A stretch of DNA of 64,000 bases from Pseudomonas sp. Irchel s3h17 (GTDB taxonomy: Bacteria; Pseudomonadota; Gammaproteobacteria; Pseudomonadales; Pseudomonadaceae). Both the position numbers and the translations under genes were made by a program. Location of the stretch: the NCBI RefSeq assembly GCF_900187505.1, contig NZ_FYDL01000003.1, positions 186,001 through 250,000 of the forward strand, in the 5' to 3' direction. Shown here in pieces: positions 55,081-64,000 of this stretch. The first letter of the stretch is position 1, and each line of letters starts with the position of its first letter. Below the pieces are notes generated by a model. That model was not told where the DNA came from, made no database searches, and saw only the letters and a list, made by a program, of their open reading frames with translations.

Positions 55081-55523
55081 TCAAACAGCGCGACCGATAT
55101 CGGGTCGACCTTGTGGGGCTGCAAAGCGCCTGCGAGGCCAACTATGCCCGGTTGTTGCGCCTGTTGCCGGATATGCGCAACCAGCCAGGGGCCCGGCGCA
55201 TTGCCATGACCCAGGGCGACCAGATGCTGGGTGTGCTGACGCTGGAGGTGTTGCGGGCCTGTCCGTACACCACGACCTTGCGCGTGCGTCAGGAGCACAG
55301 CCTGCCGTGGTTGCCGGTGCCGCAGCTGGAAGTCCAGGTCTATCACGATGCGCGCATGGCCGAGGTCATCAGCGCCGAGCATGCGCGGCGCTTCCGGGGC
55401 ATCTATCCTTACCCCAATGCGTTGATGCACCAGCCGGACGAAAAGGCCCAGCTCAACGTCTTCCTTGGCGAATGGCTGAGCCATTGCCTGGCGTGCGGGC
55501 ACGAATACGAAGTGGTGCGTTAA
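55071..55523 (+). CDS. yqiB: DUF1249 (YqiB-like) protein
   Basis: A 150-residue protein of the DUF1249/YqiB family. Typical features are YRVDLVGLQSACEANYARLLRL at the start and HEYEVV at the end, with PYPNALMHQPDEKAQLN near 116. It has no known activity. Like its E. coli counterpart it lies between nudF and cpdA; it overlaps nudF by 10 bases. Confidence 0.9.
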   Translation: MVVIKQRDRYRVDLVGLQSACEANYARLLRLLPDMRNQPGARRIAMTQGDQMLGVLTLEVLRACPYTTTLRVRQEHSLPWLPVPQLEVQVYHDARMAEVISAEHARRFRGIYPYPNALMHQPDEKAQLNVFLGEWLSHCLACGHEYEVVR

Positions 55524-55627
55524 ACCGCAGATGTGAACTGTGTCCGGTTCACAGGTTTCCTCTTCACGATTGCCCCAGCATAATTGCCCCTCCATTCCAA
55601 TCCCTGTCCACGCCCCGGGAGAACGCC

Positions 55628-56443
55628 TTGCCGAGCGTATCCACTCTGAATGCCAGCGACCCCGTGCTGTTGGTGCAGCTTTCTGACAGCCACCTGTTTG
55701 CCGAAGCTGACGGAACACTGTTGGGCATGAACACGCGCGACAGCCTGCAGCAGGTCATCGAACTGGCGTTGGCGCAGCAATCACGGATTGACCTGGTGAT
55801 TGCCAGCGGTGACCTGTCCCAGGACGGCACCCTGGAGTCGTACCAGCAGTTTCGCCAGATGAGCGGGCAAATCGATGCCCCGGCGCGCTGGATTCCGGGT
55901 AATCACGACGAGCCACGCATCATGGCCCAGGCGGCGGTGCAGAGTGCTTTTCTGGAGCCGGTGGTGGACATTGGCAACTGGCGGATTACCTTGCTGGATT
56001 CCGCTGTACCGGGGTCGGTGCCCGGTTACTTGCAGGACGAGCAGTTGCAGTTGCTGGCCCGGGCCTTGAGCGAGGCGCCGCAGCGTCATCATCTGGTGTG
56101 TTTTCACCATCATCCGGTGTCCATTGGGTGTGCCTGGATGGAGCCGATCGGTTTGCGTAATCCGGAGGCGTTGTTTGCCGTGCTTGATCGTTTTACCCAG
56201 GTGCGTGCGGTGTTGTGGGGGCATGTGCATCAGGAAATCGATCAGTTACGCAACGGGGTGCGTTTGATTGCATCGCCTTCGACCTGCATTCAGTTCGAGC
56301 CTCGTAGTGAGGATTTCAAGGTCGATACGCTGGCGCCGGGTTATCGGTGGTTGCGGTTGTTGCCTGACGGGGGGCTTGAGACTGGGGTGGAGCGGGTGAG
56401 CGGGTTTGAGTTTCAGGTGGATTACGGGTCTAACGGTTACTGA
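55628..56443 (+). CDS. cpdA: 3',5'-cyclic-AMP phosphodiesterase CpdA
   Basis: CpdA (271 aa) is a dimetal phosphoesterase that hydrolyses cAMP. All metal motifs are present: LSDSHLF (D-x-H), GDLSQDG, GNHDEP, the HHHP histidines near 159, and GHVHQE. The start is TTG 55628, with GGGAG 6-7 bases upstream, giving the N-terminus PSVSTLNASDPVLLVQLSDSH. It is the third gene of the nudF operon, with a 104-base gap after DUF1249. In Pseudomonas it sets cAMP for Vfr-type control. Confidence 0.94.
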   Translation: MPSVSTLNASDPVLLVQLSDSHLFAEADGTLLGMNTRDSLQQVIELALAQQSRIDLVIASGDLSQDGTLESYQQFRQMSGQIDAPARWIPGNHDEPRIMAQAAVQSAFLEPVVDIGNWRITLLDSAVPGSVPGYLQDEQLQLLARALSEAPQRHHLVCFHHHPVSIGCAWMEPIGLRNPEALFAVLDRFTQVRAVLWGHVHQEIDQLRNGVRLIASPSTCIQFEPRSEDFKVDTLAPGYRWLRLLPDGGLETGVERVSGFEFQVDYGSNGY

Positions 56444-57198
56444 GTGTTTCCTCGGGTCTGATAGTCGATTTGTCTCTTGCAGGTGTAGGCCTGTGGGAGC
56501 GGGCTTGCCCGAAGGCGGCCTGGAAGCCAACCCATCTCTTGCGTAGGTGCACCTGTGGGAGCGGGCTTGCCCGCGAAGGCGTCTTGGCAGCCAGCCATTC
56601 TCTTGCAGGTGCGGTGTACATATCCGTTGCTGCGGTCGTGGCGACTTATGGTTTCGCCCGACGGCGACTCACTTTTTTTACAAGCGCCTAAAAAAAGTAA
56701 GCAAAAAAACACTTCGCCCCGAGCGTCCGGCCCCTCGCCTAGGCTCGGGGTTCCTTCGCTCCGGCATCCATCCGGGGGCATTGCCCTCCGGTCTGCTGCG
56801 CGACGACCTCCATGCAATGAGTTCGACTGCGTCGAACGGCGCTGCGCGCCAATCCCCGGATGAATACCTGCGCTCAGCCTGCCGATGGGGCGGGTGGATC
56901 AAAAGCCAAAGCCAAAGCCAAAGCAAGATCAAGGGCGGCAGGCGAGCTAACGCTCGGCCTGTTGAGTGGTGGGAGGTGGCCGGTGGCGGGTGGCAGGTGG
57001 GAGAGAGCAGAGAGCAGAGAACGGGGTGGTTTTGTGGTGTGCTGGCTTGCCGGTGCTGACGCTCCGGCTGGCGGTCGTTTTCTCCTGGTGTTGGCGTGCT
57101 CGGCGGGAGCGGCTTTCATTTTGATCCATGCCAGCGCCCCAACCCCGCTCGACTCCCTGTAAACTGCGGCACTTCACCTCACTGTACAGGGTGCTTGC
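56444..57198. other. 755-base gap with hairpin-rich, repeat-rich sequence of unknown nature
   Basis: No convincing gene lies here. From left to right: a tandem REP array (56473-56606); a 10-bp inverted repeat ACTTTTTTTA/TAAAAAAAGT (56671-56698); CCCCGAGC/GCTCGGGG (56717-56750); a short GTTCGAC/GTCGAAC hairpin (56821-56837) next to GGCGC/GCGCC (56838-56850); AAAGCC tandem units (56902-56925); and a G-rich low-complexity stretch (about 56965-57035). Open frames across it look like shadows and share no family I know. Confidence 0.55.
56473..56606. repeat. Direct tandem REP array after cpdA
   Basis: Two ~62-64-base units, each with TCTCTTGC, a linker, and CTGTGGGAGCGGGCTTGCCC; TCTCTTGC recurs at 56473, 56535 and 56599. 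Unlike the REPINs elsewhere, the units are in direct orientation. Confidence 0.8.
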
Positions 57199-57807
57199 AT
57201 GTCGGGTTCGATCCTTTATATCCACGGTTTCAATAGCGCTCCTTCGTCGAAAAAGGCCTGTCAGCTGGTGGGTGTGATGGAGCGGCTCGGGCTGGGGGAT
57301 CGGTTGCGGGTTCCGGCTTTGCATCACCACCCGCGCGAGGCCATCGGTCAGCTGGAGCGGGCGATTGCCGAGCTGGGGCGGCCACTGCTGGTCGGCAGCT
57401 CACTCGGCGGCTACTATGCCACTCACCTGGCTGAGCGCCACGGCCTCAAGGCCTTGTTGATCAACCCGGCGGTCAGCCCGCACCGGATGTTCGACGGGTA
57501 CCTGGGGACACAGAAAAACCTGTATACCGAAGAGACCTGGGAGTTGACCCACGATCATGTGACGGCCCTGGCCGAGCTTGAAGTGCCGGGCCTCCAGGAT
57601 CCGCAGCGGTATCAGGTGTGGTTGCAGACCGGCGACGAAACGCTGGACTACCGCCTCGCCCAGCAGTATTACCGAGCCTGTGCCTTGCGCATCCAGGCCG
57701 GCGGCGACCATGGTTTCCAGGGGTTTGCCGGGCGATTGCCGGCGCTGTTGAGCTTTGCCGGCATTGGCGCAGATGTGTACCAGGCGATTGATTTCACGGC
57801 ACTGTGA
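57199..57807 (+). CDS. yqiA: YqiA/YcfP-family alpha/beta hydrolase (esterase)
   Basis: A 202-residue hydrolase: ILYIHGFNSAPSSKK at the N-terminus, nucleophile elbow GSSLGG near residue 68, catalytic Asp in QTGDETLDY near 140 and His in GGDHGF near 172. E. coli YqiA cleaves short-chain acyl-CoA and palmitoyl esters. As in E. coli it lies between cpdA and parE. ATG 57199. Confidence 0.93.
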   Translation: MSGSILYIHGFNSAPSSKKACQLVGVMERLGLGDRLRVPALHHHPREAIGQLERAIAELGRPLLVGSSLGGYYATHLAERHGLKALLINPAVSPHRMFDGYLGTQKNLYTEETWELTHDHVTALAELEVPGLQDPQRYQVWLQTGDETLDYRLAQQYYRACALRIQAGGDHGFQGFAGRLPALLSFAGIGADVYQAIDFTAL

Positions 57808-57849
57808 AGCCTTGCCCCTATTTTCATGAATGACTGACGACGAGACCCC

Positions 57850-59754
57850 ATGGCCACTCCCAGCGCTAGCTCTTATAACGCAGACGCCATCGAAGTCCTC
57901 TCGGGCCTCGACCCGGTGCGTAAACGCCCCGGCATGTACACCGACACCAGTCGGCCGAACCACCTCGCCCAGGAAGTCATCGACAACAGTGTCGACGAAG
58001 CCTTGGCCGGGCACGCCAAATCGGTGCAGGTCATCCTCCACGCCGACCACTCCCTGGAAGTCAGCGATGACGGCCGTGGCATGCCGGTGGACATCCACCC
58101 GGAAGAAGGCGTTTCGGGCGTCGAGCTGATCCTCACCAAGCTCCATGCGGGCGGCAAGTTCTCCAACAAGAACTACCAGTTCTCCGGCGGTTTGCACGGG
58201 GTGGGTATTTCGGTGGTCAACGCCCTGTCGACCCAGGTGCGTGTGCGCGTCAAGCGTGACGGCAACGAATACCAGATGACCTTCGCCGATGGCTACAAAG
58301 CCACCGAGCTGGAAGTGATCGGCACCGTTGGCAAGCGCAACACTGGCACCAGCGTGTTTTTCGCGCCGGACCCGAAATACTTCGACTCGCCGAAGTTCTC
58401 CATCAGCCGCCTCAAGCATGTGCTCAAGGCCAAGGCCGTGTTGTGCCCGGGGTTGCTGGTCAGCTTTGAAGACAAAGGCACCGGCGAAAAGGTCGAGTGG
58501 CATTACGAAGACGGCCTGCGTTCCTACCTGGTCGATGCGGTCAGCGAGTTCGAGCGCCTGCCGGACGAGCCGTTCTGCGGCAGCCTGGCCGGTAACAAGG
58601 AAGCCGTCGACTGGGCGCTGTTGTGGTTGCCGGAAGGCGGCGACAGCGTGCAGGAAAGCTACGTCAACCTGATCCCGACAGCCCAGGGCGGCACCCATGT
58701 CAACGGCCTGCGCCAGGGCTTGCTCGATGCCATGCGCGAATTCTGTGAGTTCCGCAGCCTCCTGCCCCGTGGTGTGAAGCTGGCGCCGGAAGACGTCTGG
58801 GAACGCATTGCTTTCGTGCTGTCGATGAAGATGCAGGAACCGCAATTCTCCGGCCAGACCAAGGAGCGCCTGTCGTCCCGTGAAGCGGCAGCGTTTGTCT
58901 CGGGTGTGGTCAAGGACGCCTTCAGCCTGTGGCTCAATGCAAACCCTGAGACCGGCATGCTGCTGGCGGAACTGGCGATCAACAACGCCGGTCGTCGTCT
59001 GAAGGCGAGCAAGAAGGTCGAGCGCAAGCGCATTACCCAAGGGCCGGCGTTGCCGGGCAAGCTTGCCGATTGTGCCGGGCAGGACCCGATGCGCTCCGAG
59101 CTGTTCCTGGTGGAGGGTGACTCCGCCGGTGGATCGGCCAAACAGGCGCGGGACAAGGAGTTCCAGGCGATCCTGCCGTTGCGCGGCAAGATCCTCAACA
59201 CCTGGGAAGTCGACGGCAGCGAAGTGCTGGCCAGCCAGGAAGTGCACAACATCGCCGTGGCCATCGGTGTCGATCCGGGCGCAGCGGACATGACCCAGCT
59301 GCGTTACGGCAAGATCTGCATCCTCGCCGACGCCGACTCCGACGGTCTGCACATTGCAACCCTGCTCTGCGCCTTGTTCCTCCAGCACTTCCGCCCGTTG
59401 GTGGATGCCGGTCACGTCTATGTGGCGATGCCGCCGCTGTACCGCATCGACCTGGGCAAAGAGATTTACTACGCCCTCGATGACGCCGAGCGTGACGGTA
59501 TTCTCGACCGCCTGGTGGCCGAGAAGAAGCGCGGCAAGCCGCAGGTCACCCGATTCAAGGGCCTGGGCGAGATGAACCCGCCGCAGTTGCGTGAAACCAC
59601 CATGGACCCGAATACGCGACGTCTGGTACAGCTGACACTGGATGATTTCGAGGCCACGTCGGAAATGATGGACATGCTGCTGGCGAAAAAACGTGCCGGC
59701 GATCGCAAGTCCTGGCTGGAATCCAAGGGCAACCTGGCCGAGGTTCTGGCTTGA
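57850..59754 (+). CDS. parE: DNA topoisomerase IV subunit B
   Basis: ParE (634 aa) is the ATPase subunit of topoisomerase IV, which decatenates daughter chromosomes. The GHKL ATPase domain has VIDNSVDEALAG (Glu/Asn), DDGRGMPVDIH and GGLHGVGISVVNAL. The TOPRIM domain starts near 415 with ELFLVEGDSAGGSAKQARD and includes DADSDGLHI. The end RVxxLGEMNP-type FKGLGEMNPPQL matches ParE. Its stop overlaps the next start by one base. Confidence 0.97.
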   Translation: MATPSASSYNADAIEVLSGLDPVRKRPGMYTDTSRPNHLAQEVIDNSVDEALAGHAKSVQVILHADHSLEVSDDGRGMPVDIHPEEGVSGVELILTKLHAGGKFSNKNYQFSGGLHGVGISVVNALSTQVRVRVKRDGNEYQMTFADGYKATELEVIGTVGKRNTGTSVFFAPDPKYFDSPKFSISRLKHVLKAKAVLCPGLLVSFEDKGTGEKVEWHYEDGLRSYLVDAVSEFERLPDEPFCGSLAGNKEAVDWALLWLPEGGDSVQESYVNLIPTAQGGTHVNGLRQGLLDAMREFCEFRSLLPRGVKLAPEDVWERIAFVLSMKMQEPQFSGQTKERLSSREAAAFVSGVVKDAFSLWLNANPETGMLLAELAINNAGRRLKASKKVERKRITQGPALPGKLADCAGQDPMRSELFLVEGDSAGGSAKQARDKEFQAILPLRGKILNTWEVDGSEVLASQEVHNIAVAIGVDPGAADMTQLRYGKICILADADSDGLHIATLLCALFLQHFRPLVDAGHVYVAMPPLYRIDLGKEIYYALDDAERDGILDRLVAEKKRGKPQVTRFKGLGEMNPPQLRETTMDPNTRRLVQLTLDDFEATSEMMDMLLAKKRAGDRKSWLESKGNLAEVLA

Positions 59755-60737
59755 TGCGGAGCGGTTTCGCCCTTGCATTACTGTTCCTGGCCAGCGCGGT
59801 GTTCGCGCAGCCGGCGCCTGAACTGACACTGCTGTCCGAGCATGCCGTGCAAGGCATGCGCGGCGGCAACCTGTCGGGACTGGCGCAATGTGGTGGCAAC
59901 CTGTGGACGGTGTCTGATCGCGACGACGAGCAGATCTATCGCCTCGATACCCGCCAGAACGTCTGGCAGGCTGAAGCCGTGTCCATCGATGTGCCGCCGG
60001 TACCTGAAAGCGGCTTGCCCTGGGGGCTGAGTTCGCGGGCCTGGGCGGCGTCGTTCATTCGTGGTGGTGATCTGGATTTTGAAGGGATCACCTGCGATCA
60101 GGCGGGCAATCGCTACATCGTCAGCGAGTCTCATGCGGCGGTGTTGCAAGTCCCTGTGACGGGGCCCGCCCAGTGGCTGAAAATCTCCCCGAGCATGATC
60201 CGCGAAGCGCGGGCCAGCGGGATGTTACTGCGATTCAATGGGTTGTTCGAAGGCATTGCCGTCGACCCGGAAGGCAGTCAGTTATGGCTGGCGGCCGAGC
60301 GGGAACGGCGCGGACTGTTACGGATCAAGCGCCAGCAATCGGTCTGGGATTGCGACGGAGGGTGCGTGCTGCTGAGTGAGGCGGGTATGCAAATGCAACC
60401 GGAGCAGTTCCCCAATGCAAAGCCGGTTCCCCGGGACTTTGCCGACCTGTCGTGGTTCGACGGTAAGCTATTCACGCTGGAGCGCAATGCGTTCGAAATT
60501 TGTCGTCGCGATGCAGTGAGTGCCAAGGTCGAGCAATGTTGGTCGTTTGCCGAGCAAGCCTTGCAGGCTCATCGCCGTTATCCACAGGCCTATGGCCTTA
60601 CCGAGGCCCTGGTGGTCGACGCCGACGGTGCCTGGGTCGGCATTGACAACAACAACGGTGCTCGCGCCGATGGTGAATTCAGGCCGATTGTCTGGCGCTT
60701 TGCCGCGCCGCAAGGCGGCTGGAGCGCCCGGCCATGA
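59754..60737 (+). CDS. Esterase-like activity of phytase family protein (secreted)
   Basis: A 327-residue protein with a signal peptide (RSGFALALLFLASAVFA, cleaved near AQP). The mature part is a beta-propeller-like protein with blade motifs LSGLAQCGGNLWTVSDRDD, DFEGITCD, LFEGIAVDPEGSQLWLAAER and DLSWFDGKLFTLERN, as in the phytase-like esterase family. It presumably hydrolyses a phosphoester in the periplasm; its substrate is unknown. ATG 59754 overlaps the parE stop; it overlaps the protease gene by 4 bases. Confidence 0.85.
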   Translation: MRSGFALALLFLASAVFAQPAPELTLLSEHAVQGMRGGNLSGLAQCGGNLWTVSDRDDEQIYRLDTRQNVWQAEAVSIDVPPVPESGLPWGLSSRAWAASFIRGGDLDFEGITCDQAGNRYIVSESHAAVLQVPVTGPAQWLKISPSMIREARASGMLLRFNGLFEGIAVDPEGSQLWLAAERERRGLLRIKRQQSVWDCDGGCVLLSEAGMQMQPEQFPNAKPVPRDFADLSWFDGKLFTLERNAFEICRRDAVSAKVEQCWSFAEQALQAHRRYPQAYGLTEALVVDADGAWVGIDNNNGARADGEFRPIVWRFAAPQGGWSARP

Positions 60738-61255
60738 CCCAGCAGGCTCCCGGCAAACGCGCCGGTCGTGTGCTGCTGGTGCTGGCCTGGTGCGCCGGGC
60801 TGTTTCTGGCGACACGGTTCTTCGGGGCCTGGGAGCAGCGCCTGGAAAACCCCAACACCCAGGTCAGCTCGCAACAGGGTGACGGTTTTATTGAAGTGAA
60901 ACTGGTCAGCAATGGCCAGGGGCATTTCGTTGCCGATGGCCAGATCAACGGTCAACCGGTGAATTTCATGCTCGATACCGGGGCGACCGATGTGTCGATC
61001 CCGTCCAGGCTGGCCGAGCGCCTGAATCTGGAAAAAGGGGCGCCGGTCACCCTGAGCACGGCCAACGGTCGCAGCCAGGGTTACCGGACCCGGCTTGAAC
61101 AACTGAAACTGGGCGACATCGTCCTGCACGATGTACGTGCCCTGGTGGCGCCAGGCCTGGGCGGCGAGCAAGTGCTGCTGGGCATGAGCGCCCTGAAACA
61201 ACTTGAATTTACCCAGCGCGGCGGCACCATGCTGCTGCGCCAGACAACGAATTGA
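60734..61255 (+). CDS. Retropepsin-like aspartic protease (TIGR02281 type)
   Basis: A 173-residue protein with one transmembrane segment (residues 12-32) and a periplasmic single-domain aspartic protease fold. The catalytic motif is [20 protein letters not shown] near residue 77, followed by the usual loops [16 protein letters not shown] and [12 protein letters not shown]. Such proteins act as dimers. It lies between parE and parC in a four-gene overlapping run. Confidence 0.88.
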   Translation: MTQQAPGKRAGRVLLVLAWCAGLFLATRFFGAWEQRLENPNTQVSSQQGDGFIEVKLVSNGQGHFVADGQINGQPVNFMLDTGATDVSIPSRLAERLNLEKGAPVTLSTANGRSQGYRTRLEQLKLGDIVLHDVRALVAPGLGGEQVLLGMSALKQLEFTQRGGTMLLRQTTN

Positions 61256-61265
61256 TGAGGCCCGC

Positions 61266-63530
61266 ATGAGCGATATCCTTGCAGACAGCTTAGATGGCGT
61301 AGAACGCCGATCGCTGGCTGACTTCACCGAAAATGCCTACCTCAACTACTCCATGTACGTGATCATGGACCGGGCCTTGCCGCACATCGGCGACGGCCTG
61401 AAACCGGTACAGCGGCGCATCATCTATGCGATGAGCGAGTTGGGGCTGGACGCCGATTCCAAGCACAAGAAATCCGCGCGTACCGTCGGTGACGTGCTCG
61501 GCAAGTTTCACCCCCACGGCGACTCGGCCTGCTACGAAGCCATGGTGTTGATGGCCCAGCCATTCAGCTACCGCTACACCCTGGTGGACGGTCAGGGTAA
61601 CTGGGGTGCGCCGGACGATCCGAAGTCCTTCGCCGCCATGCGTTACACCGAGGCGCGCCTGTCGCGTTATTCCGAAGTGCTGCTCAGCGAACTGGGCCAG
61701 GGCACCGCGGACTGGGGGCCGAACTTCGACGGTACGCTCGACGAGCCGCTGGTACTGCCGGCACGCTTGCCGAATATCCTGCTCAACGGCACCACCGGCA
61801 TTGCCGTGGGCATGGCCACCGACGTTCCGCCGCACAACCTGCGGGAAGTCGCGACCGCCTGCGTGCGTTTGCTCGATGAGCCAAAAGCCACGGTCGAACA
61901 ACTCTGTGAGCACATCCAGGGCCCGGACTATCCGACCGAAGCGGAAATCATCACGCCGCGCGCCGACCTGATGAAAATCTACGAAACCGGTCGTGGTTCG
62001 GTGCGCATGCGCGCCGTTTACCACGTCGAAGACGGCGACATCATCGTCACTGCGCTGCCTCATCAGGTCTCCGGCGCCAAGGTGCTCGAGCAGATTGCCG
62101 CCATGATGCAGGCCAAGCCGTCCAAGGCCCCGCAAATCGCCGACTTGCGCGACGAGTCCGATCATGAGAACCCATGCCGGATCGTGATCATCCCGGTCAA
62201 CAGCCGGGTCGATCACGAAGCGTTGATGCAGCATCTGTTCGCCAGCACCGAGCTTGAGTCCACCTACCGGGTGAACATCAACATCATCGGCCTGGACGGC
62301 AAGCCGCAGCTGAAAAACCTGCGCGCGCTGTTGGTCGAGTGGCTGGAGTTCCGGGTTCAGACGGTCCGTCGTCGCCTGCAGTTCCGCCTGGACAAGGTCG
62401 AGCGTCGCCTGCACCTGTTGGACGGTTTGTTGATCGCCTACCTCAACCTGGATGAAGTGATCCACATCATCCGTACCGAGGAACACCCGAAAGCCAGGCT
62501 GATCGAGCGTTTTGCCCTGAGCGAAATCCAGGCCGACTACATCCTCGACACGCGCCTGCGTCAGTTGGCACGCCTGGAAGAGATGAAGCTGCGCGACGAG
62601 CAGGACGAGTTGCTCAAGGAGCAAGCCAAGCTGCAAGCGCTGCTGGGCAGTGAAGCCAAGCTCAAGAAGCTGGTGCGCAGTGAGCTGATCAAGGATGCCG
62701 AAACCTACGGCGACGACCGTCGTTCGCCGATTGTCGAGCGCGCCGAAGCCAAGGCGTTGACCGAGCACGATCTGCTGCCGAACGAAAAAGTGACAGTCGT
62801 TCTGTCGGAAAAAGGCTGGGTGCGTTCGGCCAAGGGGCACGACATCGACGCCACGGGCCTTTCCTACAAGGCTGGGGACGGTTTCAAGACGGCGGCTGCC
62901 GGTCGTTCCAACCAGTTCGCGGTGTTTATCGACTCCACCGGCCGTAGCTACTCGGTGCCGGCCCACACCTTGCCTTCGGCCCGTGGCCAGGGTGAACCGC
63001 TGACCGGTCGCCTGGCACCGCCGCCCGGGGCAACTTTCGAATGCGTGCTGATGCCTGAGGACGATGGCCTCTACGTCATTGCCTCCGACGCCGGTTACGG
63101 CTTCGTGGTCAAGGGTGAAGACCTGCAAGCCAAGAACAAGGCCGGCAAGGCGCTGGTGAGCCTGCCGAACAACGCCAAGGTGATCTTGCCGCGTCCGGTC
63201 GCTGATCGTGAGCAGAACTGGCTGGCCTCGGTGACCACCGAAGGCCGCCTGCTGATTTTCAAAATCAGCGACTTGCCACAGTTGGGCAAGGGCAAAGGCA
63301 ATAAAATCATAGGTATCTCCGGCGAACGTGTAGCCAGTCGCGAGGAATACGTCACCGATATCGCGGTATTGCCGGACGGTGCGACGCTGGTGTTGCAGGC
63401 CGGTAAACGCACGCTGTCGCTGAAGGCCGATGACCTGGAGCACTACAAGGGTGAACGTGGACGTCGAGGCAATAAGCTGCCACGGGGCTTCCAGCGGGTG
63501 GATGCGTTGTTGGTAGAAGCTCTGGATTAA
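61266..63530 (+). CDS. parC: DNA topoisomerase IV subunit A
   Basis: ParC (754 aa) is the DNA-cleaving subunit of topoisomerase IV. The winged-helix region [16 protein letters not shown] contains the quinolone-resistance positions downstream in [14 protein letters not shown] (Ser and Glu equivalents S-x3-E intact as sensitive types). The catalytic Tyr is in [11 protein letters not shown] near residue 122. The C-terminal pinwheel begins about 500. ATG 61266 gives the normal start [16 protein letters not shown]; in-frame upstream sequence to 61203 belongs to the protease gene. Confidence 0.97.
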   Translation: MSDILADSLDGVERRSLADFTENAYLNYSMYVIMDRALPHIGDGLKPVQRRIIYAMSELGLDADSKHKKSARTVGDVLGKFHPHGDSACYEAMVLMAQPFSYRYTLVDGQGNWGAPDDPKSFAAMRYTEARLSRYSEVLLSELGQGTADWGPNFDGTLDEPLVLPARLPNILLNGTTGIAVGMATDVPPHNLREVATACVRLLDEPKATVEQLCEHIQGPDYPTEAEIITPRADLMKIYETGRGSVRMRAVYHVEDGDIIVTALPHQVSGAKVLEQIAAMMQAKPSKAPQIADLRDESDHENPCRIVIIPVNSRVDHEALMQHLFASTELESTYRVNINIIGLDGKPQLKNLRALLVEWLEFRVQTVRRRLQFRLDKVERRLHLLDGLLIAYLNLDEVIHIIRTEEHPKARLIERFALSEIQADYILDTRLRQLARLEEMKLRDEQDELLKEQAKLQALLGSEAKLKKLVRSELIKDAETYGDDRRSPIVERAEAKALTEHDLLPNEKVTVVLSEKGWVRSAKGHDIDATGLSYKAGDGFKTAAAGRSNQFAVFIDSTGRSYSVPAHTLPSARGQGEPLTGRLAPPPGATFECVLMPEDDGLYVIASDAGYGFVVKGEDLQAKNKAGKALVSLPNNAKVILPRPVADREQNWLASVTTEGRLLIFKISDLPQLGKGKGNKIIGISGERVASREEYVTDIAVLPDGATLVLQAGKRTLSLKADDLEHYKGERGRRGNKLPRGFQRVDALLVEALD

Positions 63531-63704
63531 GTGCCTTAGGGCGCTCAATCTACGATTTAACGCGTAGATCGGTACTTTCGCGCTGGAGTCGAACGGCATA
63601 TTCACGGATGATATGGCCTTTCAAGCGCCGGCGTGGTCGAGCGTTCGTTATATTGTTAGAGTATTTTTCACTGTGAGCGGCCGTGTGGCCGCCACCTGGA
63701 TGGG
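63531..63704 (+). promoter_or_regulatory. parC-lipoprotein gap with two inverted repeats
   Basis: ATCTACG (63548-63554) with CGTAGAT (63563-63569), and GCGGCC (63677-63682) with GGCCGC (63687-63692). The second hairpin lies in the probable leader of the next gene. TATATT at 63649-63654 is a possible -10 without a clear -35. Confidence 0.35.
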
Positions 63705-64000
63705 ATGATGACTGTTCTGCGCCTTCCTCTTTTTTTGTTGCTCGCAGGCTTTCTTGGCCTGGCGGGTTGCAGCGTTCACCAGCCGGTGTCGCTGTATCAA
63801 CTGGACAGCGGCAGCCCTGCTCAGCCTGCGCAAAGCGCCGGCATGGCGGTGTTACTGGGTCCGGTTCTGATTGCTGATTACCTGCAACGTGAAACCCTGT
63901 TGCAGCGTCAACCCGACGGCAGCCTGCAAGCGTCCACCGATGGTCGTTGGGCGGGCAGCCTGTCTTCTGATATCAATCAGTTGCTGCTGCGGCAAGTGGC
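63705..64000 (+). CDS. PqiC/YmbA-type lipoprotein, N-terminal part (3' end outside window)
   Basis: An open frame runs from ATG 63705/63708 to the window end (about 97 residues). It starts with a signal peptide and lipobox, LFLLLAGFLGLAGC, with Cys at residue 21 or 22, followed by QPVSLYQLDSG and MAVLLGPVLIADYLQRETLL, then RWAGSLSSDINQLLL. This pattern matches the ABC-type transport auxiliary lipoproteins (PqiC/YmbA), which partner with MCE-domain lipid transporters at the outer membrane. A pqiAB-like operon would usually lie next to it; it is not in the window. Confidence 0.82.
   Translation, partial: MMTVLRLPLFLLLAGFLGLAGCSVHQPVSLYQLDSGSPAQPAQSAGMAVLLGPVLIADYLQRETLLQRQPDGSLQASTDGRWAGSLSSDINQLLLRQV

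Noticed and set aside
56547-57059. A 170-codon frame, and smaller ones, across the region after cpdA
   Set aside because: It starts inside a REP unit, crosses hairpins and a simple repeat (SQSQSQSK), and shows no family resemblance; the region is better described as a structured repeat.

Overview
The window looks like the chromosome of a fluorescent Pseudomonas (P. fluorescens group). The evidence is the GC-rich coding sequence, the many Pseudomonas-type REP/REPIN palindromes, and a gene order that, as far as I remember it, follows the P. aeruginosa PAO1 block from msrA/dipA/aceFE/glnE through the LPS-core genes to parE/parC. No tRNA, rRNA, IS element, prophage or CRISPR array was seen.

Layout. 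1-330: 3' end of a chemotaxis receptor. 0.5-2.3 kb: acyl-CoA dehydrogenase. 2.6-8.5 kb: divergent proline genes putA and putP around an operator region with five GTTGCA boxes. 8.7-10.3 kb: rlmJ and msrA, convergent across a REPIN. 10.4-14.8 kb: a DipA-like c-di-GMP phosphodiesterase and a PhoD-like phosphatase. 15.1-19.4 kb: aceF and aceE (pyruvate dehydrogenase), with two 15-bp palindromes of the RccR aceE type upstream. 19.8-22.7 kb: glnE, divergent from aceE.

22.8-42.2 kb is a long LPS core/lipid A region: waaF, waaC, waaG, waaP, two further kinase-like genes, a carbamoyltransferase, wapH, a mig-14-like gene, dnpA, ssg, wapR, an opposed kinase-like gene, waaL, msbA and hldE. Most of the first ten genes overlap by 1-17 bases or are separated by very short gaps. 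Together they make ADP-heptose, build and phosphorylate the inner core, carbamoylate heptose, add outer-core sugars, ligate O-antigen and flip lipid A-core across the inner membrane.

42.4-48.1 kb: a three-gene minus-strand cluster (an uncharacterised protein, an aldo/keto reductase, an FAD oxidoreductase), an SMR efflux gene divergent from a LysR regulator, then waaA (Kdo transferase). 48.2-49.7 kb: a tolC-like gene. 49.9-53.5 kb: TPP riboswitch, thiC and a CytX-type permease. 53.5-57.8 kb: an RsiV-like lipoprotein, nudF, a DUF1249 gene, cpdA, a 755-base stretch rich in repeats and hairpins, and a YqiA-type esterase. 57.8-63.5 kb: parE, a phytase-like esterase, a retropepsin-like protease and parC (topoisomerase IV). 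63.7 kb to the end: the start of a PqiC/YmbA-type lipoprotein.

No clearly new multi-gene system is visible. The most informative signals are regulatory or structural: the five-box put operator, a Crc/Hfq-like A-rich motif before putP, the twin RccR-like sites, degenerate catalytic loops in two LPS kinase-like proteins, a signal-less PhoD-like enzyme set into conserved synteny, a Nudix-like motif in an unassigned protein, and the hairpin-rich stretch after cpdA. Family assignments come from recognising sequence motifs; no database search was run.
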